Shown here piece after piece: positions 53,142 through 64,000 of a DNA stretch of 64,000 nucleotides. The DNA lies in assembly GCA_964035795.1 (NCBI GenBank), contig OZ038325.1:1358763-1422762 (forward strand), in the 5' to 3' direction. Source of the DNA: Pterobdella sp. o SKG-2022. Lineage: Eukaryota; Annelida; Clitellata; Hirudinida; Piscicolidae. A model generated the notes under the pieces. The model saw nothing but the letters and a program-made list of their open reading frames with translations. It was not told the origin of the DNA and did no database searches. A program made the position numbers and the translations under genes. Numbering within the stretch: position 1 is the first letter of the stretch; every line of letters begins with the position of its first letter.

Positions 53142-56100
53142 CCACCCCAAATATCATCATCATCATCATCGTTGTTGAATCCATCCCGCAAAGACATCAC
53201 CTTCTTCATCAAACAATGTCTCCATTTTCATACTCCCTCCATCAAGGTTTAAAATGATGATGATGATGAGAATTTTACTACTCGTACTACTACTACTAGG
53301 GCTACTACTACTATTACTACTACTAATAATAATAATAGTAAATACAAATATTCTATGGTAAGGCCATACTTACCAAAAACTATAGCTTTATTTTTAATAA
53401 GTGCATTAAAATTCTTCAAATTGTTGTTCTATAAATAGTTACTGTATAAAAAATACATAAAATATCTCTAAAAAATGCAAAATAAATCATTTTTGTTTCA
53501 CTAGAAATCCTACGAACATCATTATGCTAATTACTCATGTATATAATGTCTTTATTATTATTTCTATGATTAAATCATACATAAATATTCACGAGTCCTC
53601 CATTGACCAATAGGAAAGCTTGATTCAGCATTACAAAGTCAAAGACTTCAAATTATTCTGTCAACAAGCTGATCTGAACCAATTATACGATGACATACAA
53701 AATAACAAAGATCTCAATATCACCATTGATAATATAATCAATAACAAAAATAATATGGGTAGTAATAACATCACTAACAATAACAGCAAGGACTATATTG
53801 ATAATAACAATAATCGCAATAATAATAATAATAACAACACAATGAGAGACGAAGAGCTGATATATGGCTCAAACTTGAAAGTGGTTTACGAAGAGGCTTT
53901 GGTGACTCATCAACTGTTAGTCATCATTATCATTATTTTGTTTCCATTATTATTACTTTAGCATTATTGTTTTTTTTCAATTTTTATTTTTAACTTCTGG
54001 CCACCCACTCAGCAGCGGTGCCACAGGTTTATTGGGCCACATCACCACGCAACAAGCCCTCAACTGCCTTCATAACTGCCCTCTATTGGCTGATCTACAT
54101 CAGTATTCTAATTGGTCGAGCATCTTCCAATCCCAACTCGGCGATTTGAAATCATTCATCATTCAATATGGTGGCGTCGTATCGATCAGACAAGACGCCA
54201 AGCCCAGACAACCAATAGAAACACTCGAAATAGTTGCTTTAGAAACGGACGACGGGCGTTTATTGAAACTAGCTCTGAAGTGTGATTGGACGGACTTAGA
54301 GAAAGGGGTGATATCACGTGACGCGAGGCAGACGATTGGTCACATTGTGTCTGCGATGGTGTGTGAGGGGGGAGTGAGGTTCTTTTCGGGGGAGTTGTAC
54401 GTGAATAAGTTGAAGGTAGCTTTGATCAAGGAGTTCATGAGTGTGGGGGAGGAGGGTGGTGGTGTGGATGGAGGTGATTTTGGGATTCAAGATACAAAAA
54501 AAGATTTTAATGATGCTGATGCAAGACAAGAAAATAAAGTTTCTATTGATCCCAACGCTGAAGCAGAACAATCCTGTGATTTTAAGCTCCCAAAAAAACC
54601 CACAAACGACTTAAAAAAGAGCACAACAGACAACACCCCACATGACAAAGATGGTGGCGTAAAAAAAACCCAGAGATTGCAAGGGGCCCAGGATCTGTGC
54701 GAGGATTTGGTGAGGTTTGTGCTTGAGTGTGTTGTGCTTACGCCAAAAAAGGTCGCTACCTTTCTCGTTCCTAGGGTGCGTATTGCTGTTATTAATATTA
54801 TGATGATGATTATTATTATTATTATATATAAAATTATTTCGGTTTTTCTTTTGTTCTTCTTTTTGACAGAAATTGTTGAAACCTCCATCAGGTATTTCTC
54901 GAAGTACTCAATGACATCGTAGGCAACACAAAGTCTAAGAATCTGTTACTAACAGCTGCAGAAAAAGATGCCACAAAGCTTGAGTACCTATCGGCTTTAG
55001 GCTTGTCACTAGGTATTCCACAATGGTATGAGGAGGTGTATAATACAAAGCTACAGACTAATATGGGTACTAAGAGTAATAAGAGGTGTTTAAGTCATGA
55101 GGATGATGATGCTGTGGCCAAAAAGTTAAAAATAGAAGATGATGACGATGGTGATGATGATGATGTTGAGTTGATAAATGAGTGTGATTTTAAGAAGAAT
55201 AAAGTGGGTGTGAAGATTGGAGGTGATGATAGTGATACTAGTAGTGATGATAGTGATTGTTACATTAAGATCACGGAGGCTGGTGCTAAAAATCACGCAA
55301 TAGTTGGTAATGAGAAAAGAGATGCAAGTGATTTAAATAAAACTAATGATGATCAATCTAGTGACGTAACAACTCATGACGTCAAAGGTGGTGACGCAAG
55401 CGGATACAAAAAAACTATAACAGGGTCTGAACCAGTGGTTAGTGGTGGTGATGTTTTCAATGAAGATAATCCGCAACATTGGAAGGAACTCGTGGATAAA
55501 ATTAGAAAGAAAGAATTTGGAGTGGGCGTGGCTTTGGGCTCTGAGGGTCAGATCTTATTGGATAAGCAGCAAGAGAGGTTGTGTCGTTCGTTGCAGAGGT
55601 TGTCAGCTGATTTATACAGCAAGAATACGCATTACGTGCTGGAGCTTGTGCAGAATGCTGACGACAACAACTACAGTCATGGTACGTCACTATCTTTTTA
55701 TCTATCTATCTATTTATTTATCTATCTATCTTTCTATCTATTCAATCATTAATTCCACAGATCCCAAATGCCGACCATCTCTGGTATTCAAAGTGTCGAC
55801 AGATGGCGTGGAGGTGTTGAACAACGAGAGGGGCTTCAGGAGTCAAGATTTGAAGGCTGTTTGTGACGTCGGCAAAACCACCAAGGGCAAACACATGGTG
55901 GGGTACATAGGTAAGGAGTGTTGGGTGGTTGTGATAATGATCTTCTTGATGATGACGCTGCAAATGGTGATAATGATGTTAAAAATGCTTGTTGTAACGT
56001 CGTTTGCTGCAAATATATTCAATCAACTACACATCACAGCATTCCATAAACACATCCCTCACACACATCCACCGCAGGTCAAAAGGGCATTGGCTTCAAA

Positions 56101-59100
56101 TCGATCTACAGGGTAACTGACAGACCACAGATCCATTCGAGGGGACTTCATGTTTCATTCGATGTCAACTCCAAACCACTGGGGTATATAGTGCCTCAGT
56201 GGCTTGATGAAGCAGCTGGGAGTGGTGTGACTACGTTTGAAGGAAGAAGGTGGGTGGTGGTTGAGAGGATTGTTGGGGGAGGGGTGGTTAATGAGATAGT
56301 AGGGGGTGGGATAGGTGGTGGGTTGATTCATCACAATGGTCAGATCTCACAACATCATCATTTCACCGCAGTTATCGCACCCGCATTGTACTTCCCATAA
56401 AAAACTCTCTAAAGGATGATTTGAGCATCAAAACCAGTTTTTCTGACCTCCACCCCTCCCTTCTCCTCTTCCTCCACCGACTCAAACGAATCATTGTTGC
56501 TGATCAGGTTAGTGGTTTTAGGTTTATTGTTGGGTGTTTCAGATGGATTTTATGAATTTTTCTAATTATTTGGGGTTCTGTCACGGCGCGGTAGATCGAA
56601 TGACATTTTTAGCTTAATAATTTGATTATTGTTTTTTTGTAAAGTTTCTAAAATTGAGGTCTGAACTGCATTGAATGATATGTGATTGAAACCTGCACCA
56701 CACCAGGTGAGTGGGGAGACTCGGTCGATGAGTCGACATGACTTGAGTGACAACATAGTTCTCATCAAGCACAACAACAAGTCTGAGAAGTGGGTGCTGA
56801 TCAGACGGCGTGTTGACGTCAGTGAAGTATCAGACGAGGCCAAATCTGGAGTGGATATCCAGTCAACAGAAATCGCCATGGCGTTTCCGTTAAAACGAGG
56901 GTTTTCAGCCAAAGAAGGCGCCAATGGGCAACTTCCTGCAAAGATGCCAGTGTTTGCCTTTCTACCCTTGAGGTCGTATGGTTTCCGATTCATTATCCAT
57001 GCAGACTTTGATATTCCTTCATCTCGAGAGGATGTGCATGACAGCCTGTGGAACCAGTGGCTGAGAAGTAAACTACATCTGCTCTTCATTGATGCCCTCC
57101 ACTTCTTCAGACATACTGAACATCTGCCCGTTGATGATTTTCTCAATGGGGATGATGCGCAGATGAATGTGAGTAGTGGAGGCAACACTTGCCATGGAGC
57201 AGCAGGGATGGACACTACTACACCAATCATCACCTCGTCCTTAAAAACTACCACACCACCCACAACCACTCCTCACTCGGTATTAAGGGTAGCAAACTTT
57301 TTGAGGTTCTTGCCCCAGCCTGGAGAAGTCTTAGACTTCTTCAGGCACGTCTCATTCAACATCATCAATGCCCTCAAGACTGCTCCTTGCCTGCCCTCTT
57401 GTGGTATCAAGTTGTTTAACCATCATCTAATTTGTTATTCATAATTTATTATATATTATTATTTATGGTTTTCTACGATGTATTTTCTTACCTTTATTTC
57501 CGTTTCAATTGATCCCAAAAATGACTCATCCACTAAAATCAAGCTTAAATCATTCATAAATTCAAATCCACCAAACCACGCCTACCTCATTAATATTCCA
57601 CTAATTGCAGATGGCGACTGGTGCCTACCATCACAACTGCTAACCTGCGCAGACCTCACTACACAACATCACATTCCCTGTCAACTTCTGCACCAACAAA
57701 CCGGCCTTAAATACATTCATCCCTACATCTCCGCCAGTCTTGAGGCATCATTGCTTCTGCAGCTGGGTGTCCAGAGGTTGAACGCTAAGCACGTATGTGA
57801 AGTTGGCAAAGCTGTGGTGAAGATGATGACTGATGACGTCAAGAAGTTCAAAGCTATTCAAGGTTTGTGGGAGGATTTGTGTTAGTTTATCGTTATGTTT
57901 TTGAGTTTTTTTAGTATCCTACATATTATCGTCTTCATCACCCATTCACACCACACACACTCATTACGCCCACCCACTTACCACAGACAGCAGTATAGAC
58001 CAGCTGTCTACCTGGCTCAGCTGCATCTACCGCCACACTAGTCTTCCCACCATCGACCTCACCTGCCCTTACGACCTTGATGACGTCAACGCTGACGTCA
58101 TTAAAGACCTCAAAAAGATGTCTTTCATTCCTTTGAGTGGTGGTCGTTTGGTGTCGTTGTCGAGTTGTCAGTCGGTCTTCTTCCCCTTCCGTTCGCCTGT
58201 CGGCAGTAGTTCTCTGTCACAAGGTTGGTCATTTGGCTTACTATTAATTTAGCCTAACTGTGAATTAAAACTCATTATGAAGTTCGAAACAACAGTTATA
58301 TAAACATATTATGTATAAAAATTCAATTTGAGGAATTTTAATACATTTGTTTAAACCTAAGCTTGAGATTAAATAAGTGTATTAAAATTTCTCAAATGGA
58401 TGTTTTATACCTAATTACTATATTAAAAATACATAAAACGTTTTTGAAAAGTATTATGAGCATATGGACTCTAAGCGATAGTGATTGGAGCATCATATCC
58501 AACCCCACCACCACCCACTTTCAGAAACAATGCAGGTTCTTGAAAAGGAGTTGGAAATTATCGACCACAGACTCCTCTCGAGCACAAACCTCCACAAGGA
58601 AGACAGGAAATACGTGACGTGGGTGCTGGAAAAGATAGGAGTGAAGGATATGTACGAGGATGATGTCATCGACAACCACATTCTGCCCATTTTGAGGCAC
58701 CAAAAAGGCTCGATGGAGAGTGATCCAAAGGTGTATGTAGCTTACACCCACTGCCTCAAAGCGAGGTTTTGCGCTTCTCCGAATCCCATGCTCCAAGCAC
58801 CAGTCCTTCTCCCTATATTCACCAATAGGGGACTCAAGATCCCATGCAATGATGATGTGCACTTCGGGGATGGGTACTCAAGTGGTGGCTCCCTGGCTGA
58901 TCATATCAGTAGTGAGTGTCTGTGGGATGTTTTGTGTGTGTCGTTGTTATCATTGCCATCATCATCATCATTGTCACCATCATCATTATTGATTTATGTC
59001 TGTTTCCATATTAGCATCGATTAAACTGGGTTCATAATGAGTTTGTTCAAATTTCTTCTTCATGTGTTTATAAAAGAAATGTTAAAAAGTATAAAATAAT

Positions 59101-62100
59101 TTTAACTATTCCAAGCTTTCGATTGGACGATGGTTGACACTTGTTACCTGGGAGACAACCAATCACACAGCAACGTGGAGTCTTGGCGGGAATTTTTCTT
59201 GGCTCTTGGCGTCAGGGATTTTCTGTGCTTCAGAAAGAAAACCAGAATCGTGACCAGGAAGGTATGTCTCATGTATATTTTTATCAATTTTTTTTTTATT
59301 TGATTTTTTTACTAATTCAACAATAATTATATTATTCAAGTATTTATCATTATTGTGTTGAAAATTATATTTTATGTCAACTCCCTAGGTCGCCATGGAT
59401 ACATTTCCTGGTCACGTAGACGCCTTCCCAGCCAATCTGAATTCGTTTAGATTCGAAGATTATACGTGCAGTGAGTTGATAGCAGTGTTGAAGTCAGTGA
59501 GAGAGAACAAGGACAAGGGTGTACGCAATGAGGAATTGAAAAAGATATTCCATTTGATGAATAGTTACTGGAGTGAAGATGGTGGCAAGAATAGAAGGAG
59601 TCATAACAGTTATTATTATCTCAACTACGTCAGTAATTATTTCGTCGCTAAGCTTTACCCTGATGATGGTGTTGAGGAGAAGGGAGAGAGCAATGGAAAT
59701 GACAACAAGAATATTAACATTAGAAATTACAATATTAGTATTGATAATAGAGAGGCGAGGGGGATACAGGTTCCCAGCAGTGTGGAGGTGTACCTGAAGA
59801 ACACAGCCTGGTTGCCAGTGTACATCATACATCACAACAACGTCGTCTCTCTTGACAGCATCATCAGTTGCAAAAACAACACCCTCTTCCTCGAAAAGGG
59901 GGTCGAGATGGGTAGCAATGAGGGGGATGGTGCTTTGGAGATATCGCCCTTCATCCAAGATCCCCTCAAAATTATGGTTGAGAGTCCCTTTATTAAGAGG
60001 TTTAGCCGAGTAGCTGAGTTGAAACTGGTGAAATGTGGGGTAAATATTGTGGGATTGTGTCCACAAAACTTCTTTTATTTCGCTCACCATGTTAGTTACA
60101 CGGTGCTGTGCGCTGAAGAGATGAATTCTAAAATGGCTGAGTTTTTTGGCATCAGATTATTTGTCGACAAGAATCTAGTGGTTGAGATCTTTGAACAGTG
60201 GACGAGGAAGTATGGGGGAGAGGGGCTGGGTGAGAAGACAGGTTGCAATGAACTCTGTGGAAAAGAAAAGGCTTTGTTTGCAGACACGTATGGCAGGATC
60301 AGTAGGATCTACAAGTTTCTGGAGACCCATCTGACGAAGGCAGAGAAGGTGTCTCTGGTGGAGGGAAAGAGGTTTGTGTTTGTGAAGGATGCAGAGGTAA
60401 GTGAGGTGAATGATGCCATGTGTCCAGGGTGGTTTGTCAGTGAAGACAAGGTGTGTTGGAGCGATGGCAATAAAAGGTGTAGAGACTTTATGACTGATAT
60501 TTTATTGCTGGGCAACTTCACACGACTAGTCTCCTTGAAACAAACGTCAGCAAATGATGAAAATGATTATTCCAAAGTGTTCATTCCGTTTGTACTATCT
60601 CACATTTACCCTGCTCAACTGGAATCATTCTTCCTCCATGAGCTCAACATTGCACCTCATCCCTCCATCCACGTCTTCCTCTTCTTTCTCATACAAATCC
60701 CCGCCATATTTCCCTTAAAAGACAAATCCCACTCTGACATCATAGCAGTGATGAGCTGCCTATGGGACAGTCTACACCGCATCGAGGAAGAGAGCGACAG
60801 AAGTATGATGGTGATTAACATAATCAATATTATCAAAGACTTGAAGGTTTTACCAGCAAGCACCTGGTTGACTCTCAGTGATAGCGTGGTGCTGTTGGAT
60901 GACTACCACTTGAAAAACATCTTCTCCGAAGTGACAAACGTCTGCGCCATCAATATGCTTTCTTATAGCGACAAGGACAACAAAACATCCTTCAGGAACG
61001 CCCTAGAAGCTAATGATGTGAGCAAAAACGCATTCGATTTTCTTCGACTTCTCGGCGTGGAAACCCTGACAAAATGCGTCAGCAAAAACGTGATGAGTGA
61101 AAAAAGTGAAAACTCGGAATTCCTGAAAGATTATTTATTCTGCATGCTTCCCTACGTGCAGAAGATGTTGAAGTGGGAGTTCCCGACGGTGTACGCCCAT
61201 TTTATGGATTTTATTGACATCAAACAATTGCTTAGGAAGATGAAGTGTGTGCAGGTGAGTCATTGGGGGTGGGCTTGTTTGTGAGAGGGTTGATTTTGTG
61301 TATTTTTTATTAATCTACTTAGATTATACTGCTGTTTATAAAAATAAATCAGTTTTTTTATCCATTTTTTATTGATATATTCAAGAGTTGAAGTTTGAAG
61401 CTGATTTCAATTTAAATTTTGAGGATTATTATTATTCAATGAACCATAAAGTAAAATTTCTTGTTATATTCTTTTACTGCACAATTTAATACATAACCTA
61501 CCTAATTATTTGAAATGATTTTCACTCCACACCAATCAACTCCCACAACACCATCTCTTACAGACCCAGAGCCTAAAGTTAGTCTACAGACTATGCATTC
61601 CAGCCAACCACCTCCTACCCACAAAGAGCCACTTTCTGAAATCCTCCAGTGCCCAAGTGGTCCAATCTTGTTACTTATGTGATCGAACCTTCTATATGAA
61701 CAGTCGCTCTGGCTGCTCGTACTCACAGCTCAACAGCGAGATAGCTGGGTACTTTAGTCTGGTCAACAACCACAACTTGTCCGAGGGCTTGAGGAAGGTT
61801 TCTGAGTCGTGCTGCAAAGAGCTTAAGTTTGTTGTTTTGTTACTTTCTTCTGTGTTGTTATTTGTGGTGGTTTCAAGGCGTTATTATAAGCTACAGGCAT
61901 TGATGATGAGGGTAATAATAACAACAACAACAACAATAATAATAATAATAACTCACCCTACCATCACCCACCTATCTCAGAACTTTACTGACTGAGGTGT
62001 CATCGTTGATGCTTAGCGACCAGCAAGATCAGCTGACGAGGTTGGAGGCAGAGCGTGGATACAAGCCCCTCCCTTCTGATGAAGACTGGGCCAGTTGCAT

Positions 62101-63920
62101 TAGCTTCACCAAAAACGACGTTGTTGGCGGCTTTAATGCTGTTGCTGCTAATGAAGGTTGTTTTTTTGTGGTTCTAGTTGTTGATGGTTGTAGTTGTTGA
62201 TGGTTGTAGTTGATATCATATTGTTGTTATATATTATATTCATATTAGATTATACTGCTGTAGGCGCCCCAGTAGCTGTTGTTTCTATTTTTTATTTTGA
62301 AACTAAATCAACCTCGATATATCCTATTGTCGATGTTGTTGCTGTTGATTGTGTTTTTTTTATTTCCAAATAAAATCAACTTCAATTTGATTACACCACA
62401 GACGTCAAAGGAGACCTTCAACCACAAAATATCCCATCCAAAACTACCCAACCCAACCAATCAAAACCTTTCATTCAAAAGAGCCGATACGCCCTCTCCA
62501 GAGTTCCAGACGTTACATCCACCTGGCCTCCCACCAGTGATGAGGCAGGCTTTGGTGTTGGGACTGATGCCATATGTTCGAAGGGTGTTCAAAGTAGCCT
62601 ATTCAACCTAGCGAATCTTAGCACCACCACTACGCCATCGTCTTCTACTTCTTACAAGAATTTCACTGGTATCTGGTGATTTGATTAGTGTCGTGGGCTT
62701 TCATGTGAGCCTATAAGTTGGATTCTTAGTTAAGTCTTTTCAACCATTATGCCTCTGTATAATAATCTATATATGTTTGCCGTACAAAAAATATTTTTAT
62801 TTGAAATTATTATCACTATACCCCTCAACCAACCAAGTTAATAGAACGCCATCACCCACAGATCTGCCACTACAAACACCTCGGATGGCCTCAAACGCCG
62901 AAGAGGGCATCGCACCGCTGCCTGAAGACCTGGGCCAGGCTGGGGCGGCGTCTGAGGCACAGAAGAGTGTGGGGCGCGATGGCGAGCTGATGGTGGTGAG
63001 GTACCTGCAAGAAATCATGAAAATGCCGAACTCTGATATCAGGCAGGTTGTATCGATGTTTTGGCGTCTAATCCATCTAGCAGGCAAACGGATGTAATAC
63101 AATGATGATGATGAAGAAGATGATAATAATAATAATAATGATGATGATGAGAGTTTGGGTGGTCTTTTTATCCGTATAGCATTCAGTGCATAATAAAATT
63201 TTAATCTAATGCGTTTGCTATCGGTAATGTTACATTAAGGATAACATTATTAATGCTTCATCCCTTTTGCAGGTGATTCATATGAATGCTAATGAAGATA
63301 CTGTTGCTCCCTTTGATGTCAAGGTGGGTTCGTTGTGTGTGTTTTGTTCAAATTAATGCTATTATGAAAATAGGTGTTAACCATGAGGGTAGTGGTGATG
63401 ATAACATTTCATTACGTTATGAAACAGTTTTCTAATTTATACGAACTTTTGATTTGATTTTACACTAGTCACAATAATACGAGTGTATTTAGGAGCACAA
63501 ATAAATTTTATTGAGATACAAAGCTTTTCGTTAACTAAGTAACATTTTCAAGTAAACTTTTAGTTTACGAAGCTGGTATGTTTGTGAGGAAAAAAATGTC
63601 TCATTAAGCCAAACTACGCAGTTTCTTTCCTAACCTACCTTGTGCATTTAATCTTGGCTTATTGAAATTCACAGGTAGTGCTGAGTAGCGGTAGAGAGGT
63701 CTTTATAGAAGTGAAAGCAACCTCGGGCCAAAATAAACGTTGGTTCGAGGTGAGTCTTCAAGAGTTGTCATATGCTGTAAGGTATGGAAAAGATTATCAT
63801 GTGTACAGAGTTTCTGGCGTGGGGAGAAATGATGCTAAGTTGCTGAGAATTGAGAACCTGAAGGAGACATTGATCTCAAAACAAGCCAGACTGGCCGTTG
63901 TGCTTAATGCTCCAAAGTAG
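48226..63920 (+). CDS. Giant NO VEIN-like protein: GHKL ATPase plus DUF3883 domain
   Basis: 31 exons: 48226-48788, 48937-49039, 49320-49403, 49604-49684, 49888-49966, 50052-~50165, 50671-50772, 50900-50987, 51533-51640, 51998-52040, 52201-52248, 52484-52616, 52800-52984, 53614-53915, 54013-54775, 54892-55681, 55761-55910, 56078-56249, 56372-56507, 56707-57403, 57611-57862, 57987-58223, 58525-58911, 59116-59261, 59389-61254, 61564-61826, 61981-62156, 62402-62668, 62862-63046, 63273-63323, 63675-63920. About 2,938 aa; all phases agree except that the exon-6 donor must be 50165 or 50171 rather than 50158. ATPase motifs: [37 protein letters not shown]-terminal DUF3883: PFDVK then EVFIEVKAT, a PD-(D/E)xK-like D...ExK pattern, after [18 protein letters not shown] is known from plants, where it affects leaf vein patterning; related large proteins occur in animals with unknown role. 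Acidic, poly-Asn and His insertions occur. Start: AAAATGGG at 48226. Confidence 0.88.
49438..49590. repeat. Imperfect (ATC)n array in an intron
   Basis: CATCATCAC-type trinucleotide array in the intron before the exon at 49604; it contributes His- or Ile-rich false frames. Confidence 0.9.
50840..50899. repeat. (CA)n microsatellite next to a splice acceptor
   Basis: About 29 CA units that run directly into the acceptor AG of the exon at 50900, so length changes alter the spacing from the branch point to the acceptor. Confidence 0.95.
51080..51430 (+). repeat. Possible interspersed repeat in an intron
   Basis: Less AT-rich than its surroundings and with sharp edges: about 51085 (CATGACGTTAAACTGCATCG) to about 51425 (CAGCTACTGGGACATGTACA), within an otherwise A-rich intron. 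It contains no gene frame I recognise. Only one copy is in the window, so the call rests on composition alone. Confidence 0.3.
51765..51865. repeat. 45-bp minisatellite, about 2.2 units
   Basis: Identical units starting TAAGGTGGGTGCTGTTTGTG at 51765 and 51810, with a third partial unit at 51855. The G-rich flank (51655-51760) contains a related but separate duplication around GATGCTGGTGGGGTAGAAGG. Confidence 0.9.
52072..52190. repeat. (TATC)n / (TGTC)n compound microsatellite
   Basis: TATC array with an internal TGTC block at about 52122-52157, just before the acceptor of the exon at 52201. A shorter TATC array lies at 55697-55740. Confidence 0.95.
52991..53062. repeat. (AAT)n-(ATT)n inverted trinucleotide array
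   Basis: About 12 AAT units run directly into about 10 ATT units, so the array is self-complementary and can extrude a hairpin. It starts just after the donor of the exon ending at 52984. (CAT)n sequence follows at 53075-53175. Confidence 0.95.
63515..63576 (+). repeat. Copy of the GATACAAAGCTTTTCGTTAA repeat
   Basis: Lies in the last intron of the NO VEIN-like gene. The first 46 bp match 10020-10065 with two differences. The following AAACTTTTAGTTTACGAAGC partly reverses the motif, as in a small fold-back. Confidence 0.7.
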
Positions 63921-64000
63921 ATGAGGGTTGAGTGGGGTGCATACCACAGCATTATTAATGATGTGCCAGTTTAAATATGGCGAGAGATAGTTTAAAAGTG

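Overview
This is animal (metazoan) nuclear DNA. It is AT-rich and full of microsatellites. The genes are split by short GT-AG introns and encode metazoan families: LRIG, SUZ12, cyclin T, ZDHHC6, CPSF30, a ciliary microtubule inner protein and a NO VEIN-like ATPase. tRNA-derived SINEs, LINE debris, the poly-Asn/His/Gln insertions and the gene content suggest an invertebrate, possibly a lophotrochozoan; I cannot fix the phylum from sequence alone. Gene models were built by hand from frame, splice sites and intron-phase agreement. Where phases agree throughout I regard the structure as solid.

Layout, left to right. (1) 237-2638 (+): 3' part of an LRIG-type LRR/Ig receptor, cut by the window edge. 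(2) 4925-5098: a tRNA-derived SINE. (3) 5560-6675 (+): complete 6-pyruvoyl-tetrahydropterin synthase, 146 aa. (4) 8461-9294 (+): small CFAP107-like protein. (5) 10210-25400 (-): a pentameric ligand-gated ion channel without the Cys-loop cysteines, with long disordered tails. (6) 27009-27986 (+): intronless secreted or surface LRR-like orphan. (7) 28590-32749 (+): ZDHHC6 palmitoyltransferase, 13 exons seen. (8) 33493-34592 (+): CPSF30 with five CCCH fingers and two zinc knuckles. (9) 35259-39113 (-): SUZ12, 11 exons, 648 aa. (10) 39760-44633 (-): cyclin T, 8 exons, 862 aa. (11) 48226-63920 (+): a 31-exon NO VEIN-like gene of about 2,938 aa with an N-terminal region, a GHKL/HSP90-like ATPase and a C-terminal DUF3883 PD-(D/E)xK-like domain.

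The genes do not form an operon. CPSF30 (mRNA 3'-end formation), SUZ12 (PRC2) and cyclin T (P-TEFb) are three adjacent nuclear gene-expression genes, which may be coincidence. The two most interesting loci are the Cys-less channel, whose sequence suggests an unusual topology, and the giant ATPase plus nuclease-like gene, whose animal role I do not know. Repeats include two SINE copies, a 100-bp near-perfect palindrome, a dispersed motif family shared with that palindrome, a decayed LINE 3' end, and long (TG)n, (GATA)n, (GAT)n and polypurine tracts.
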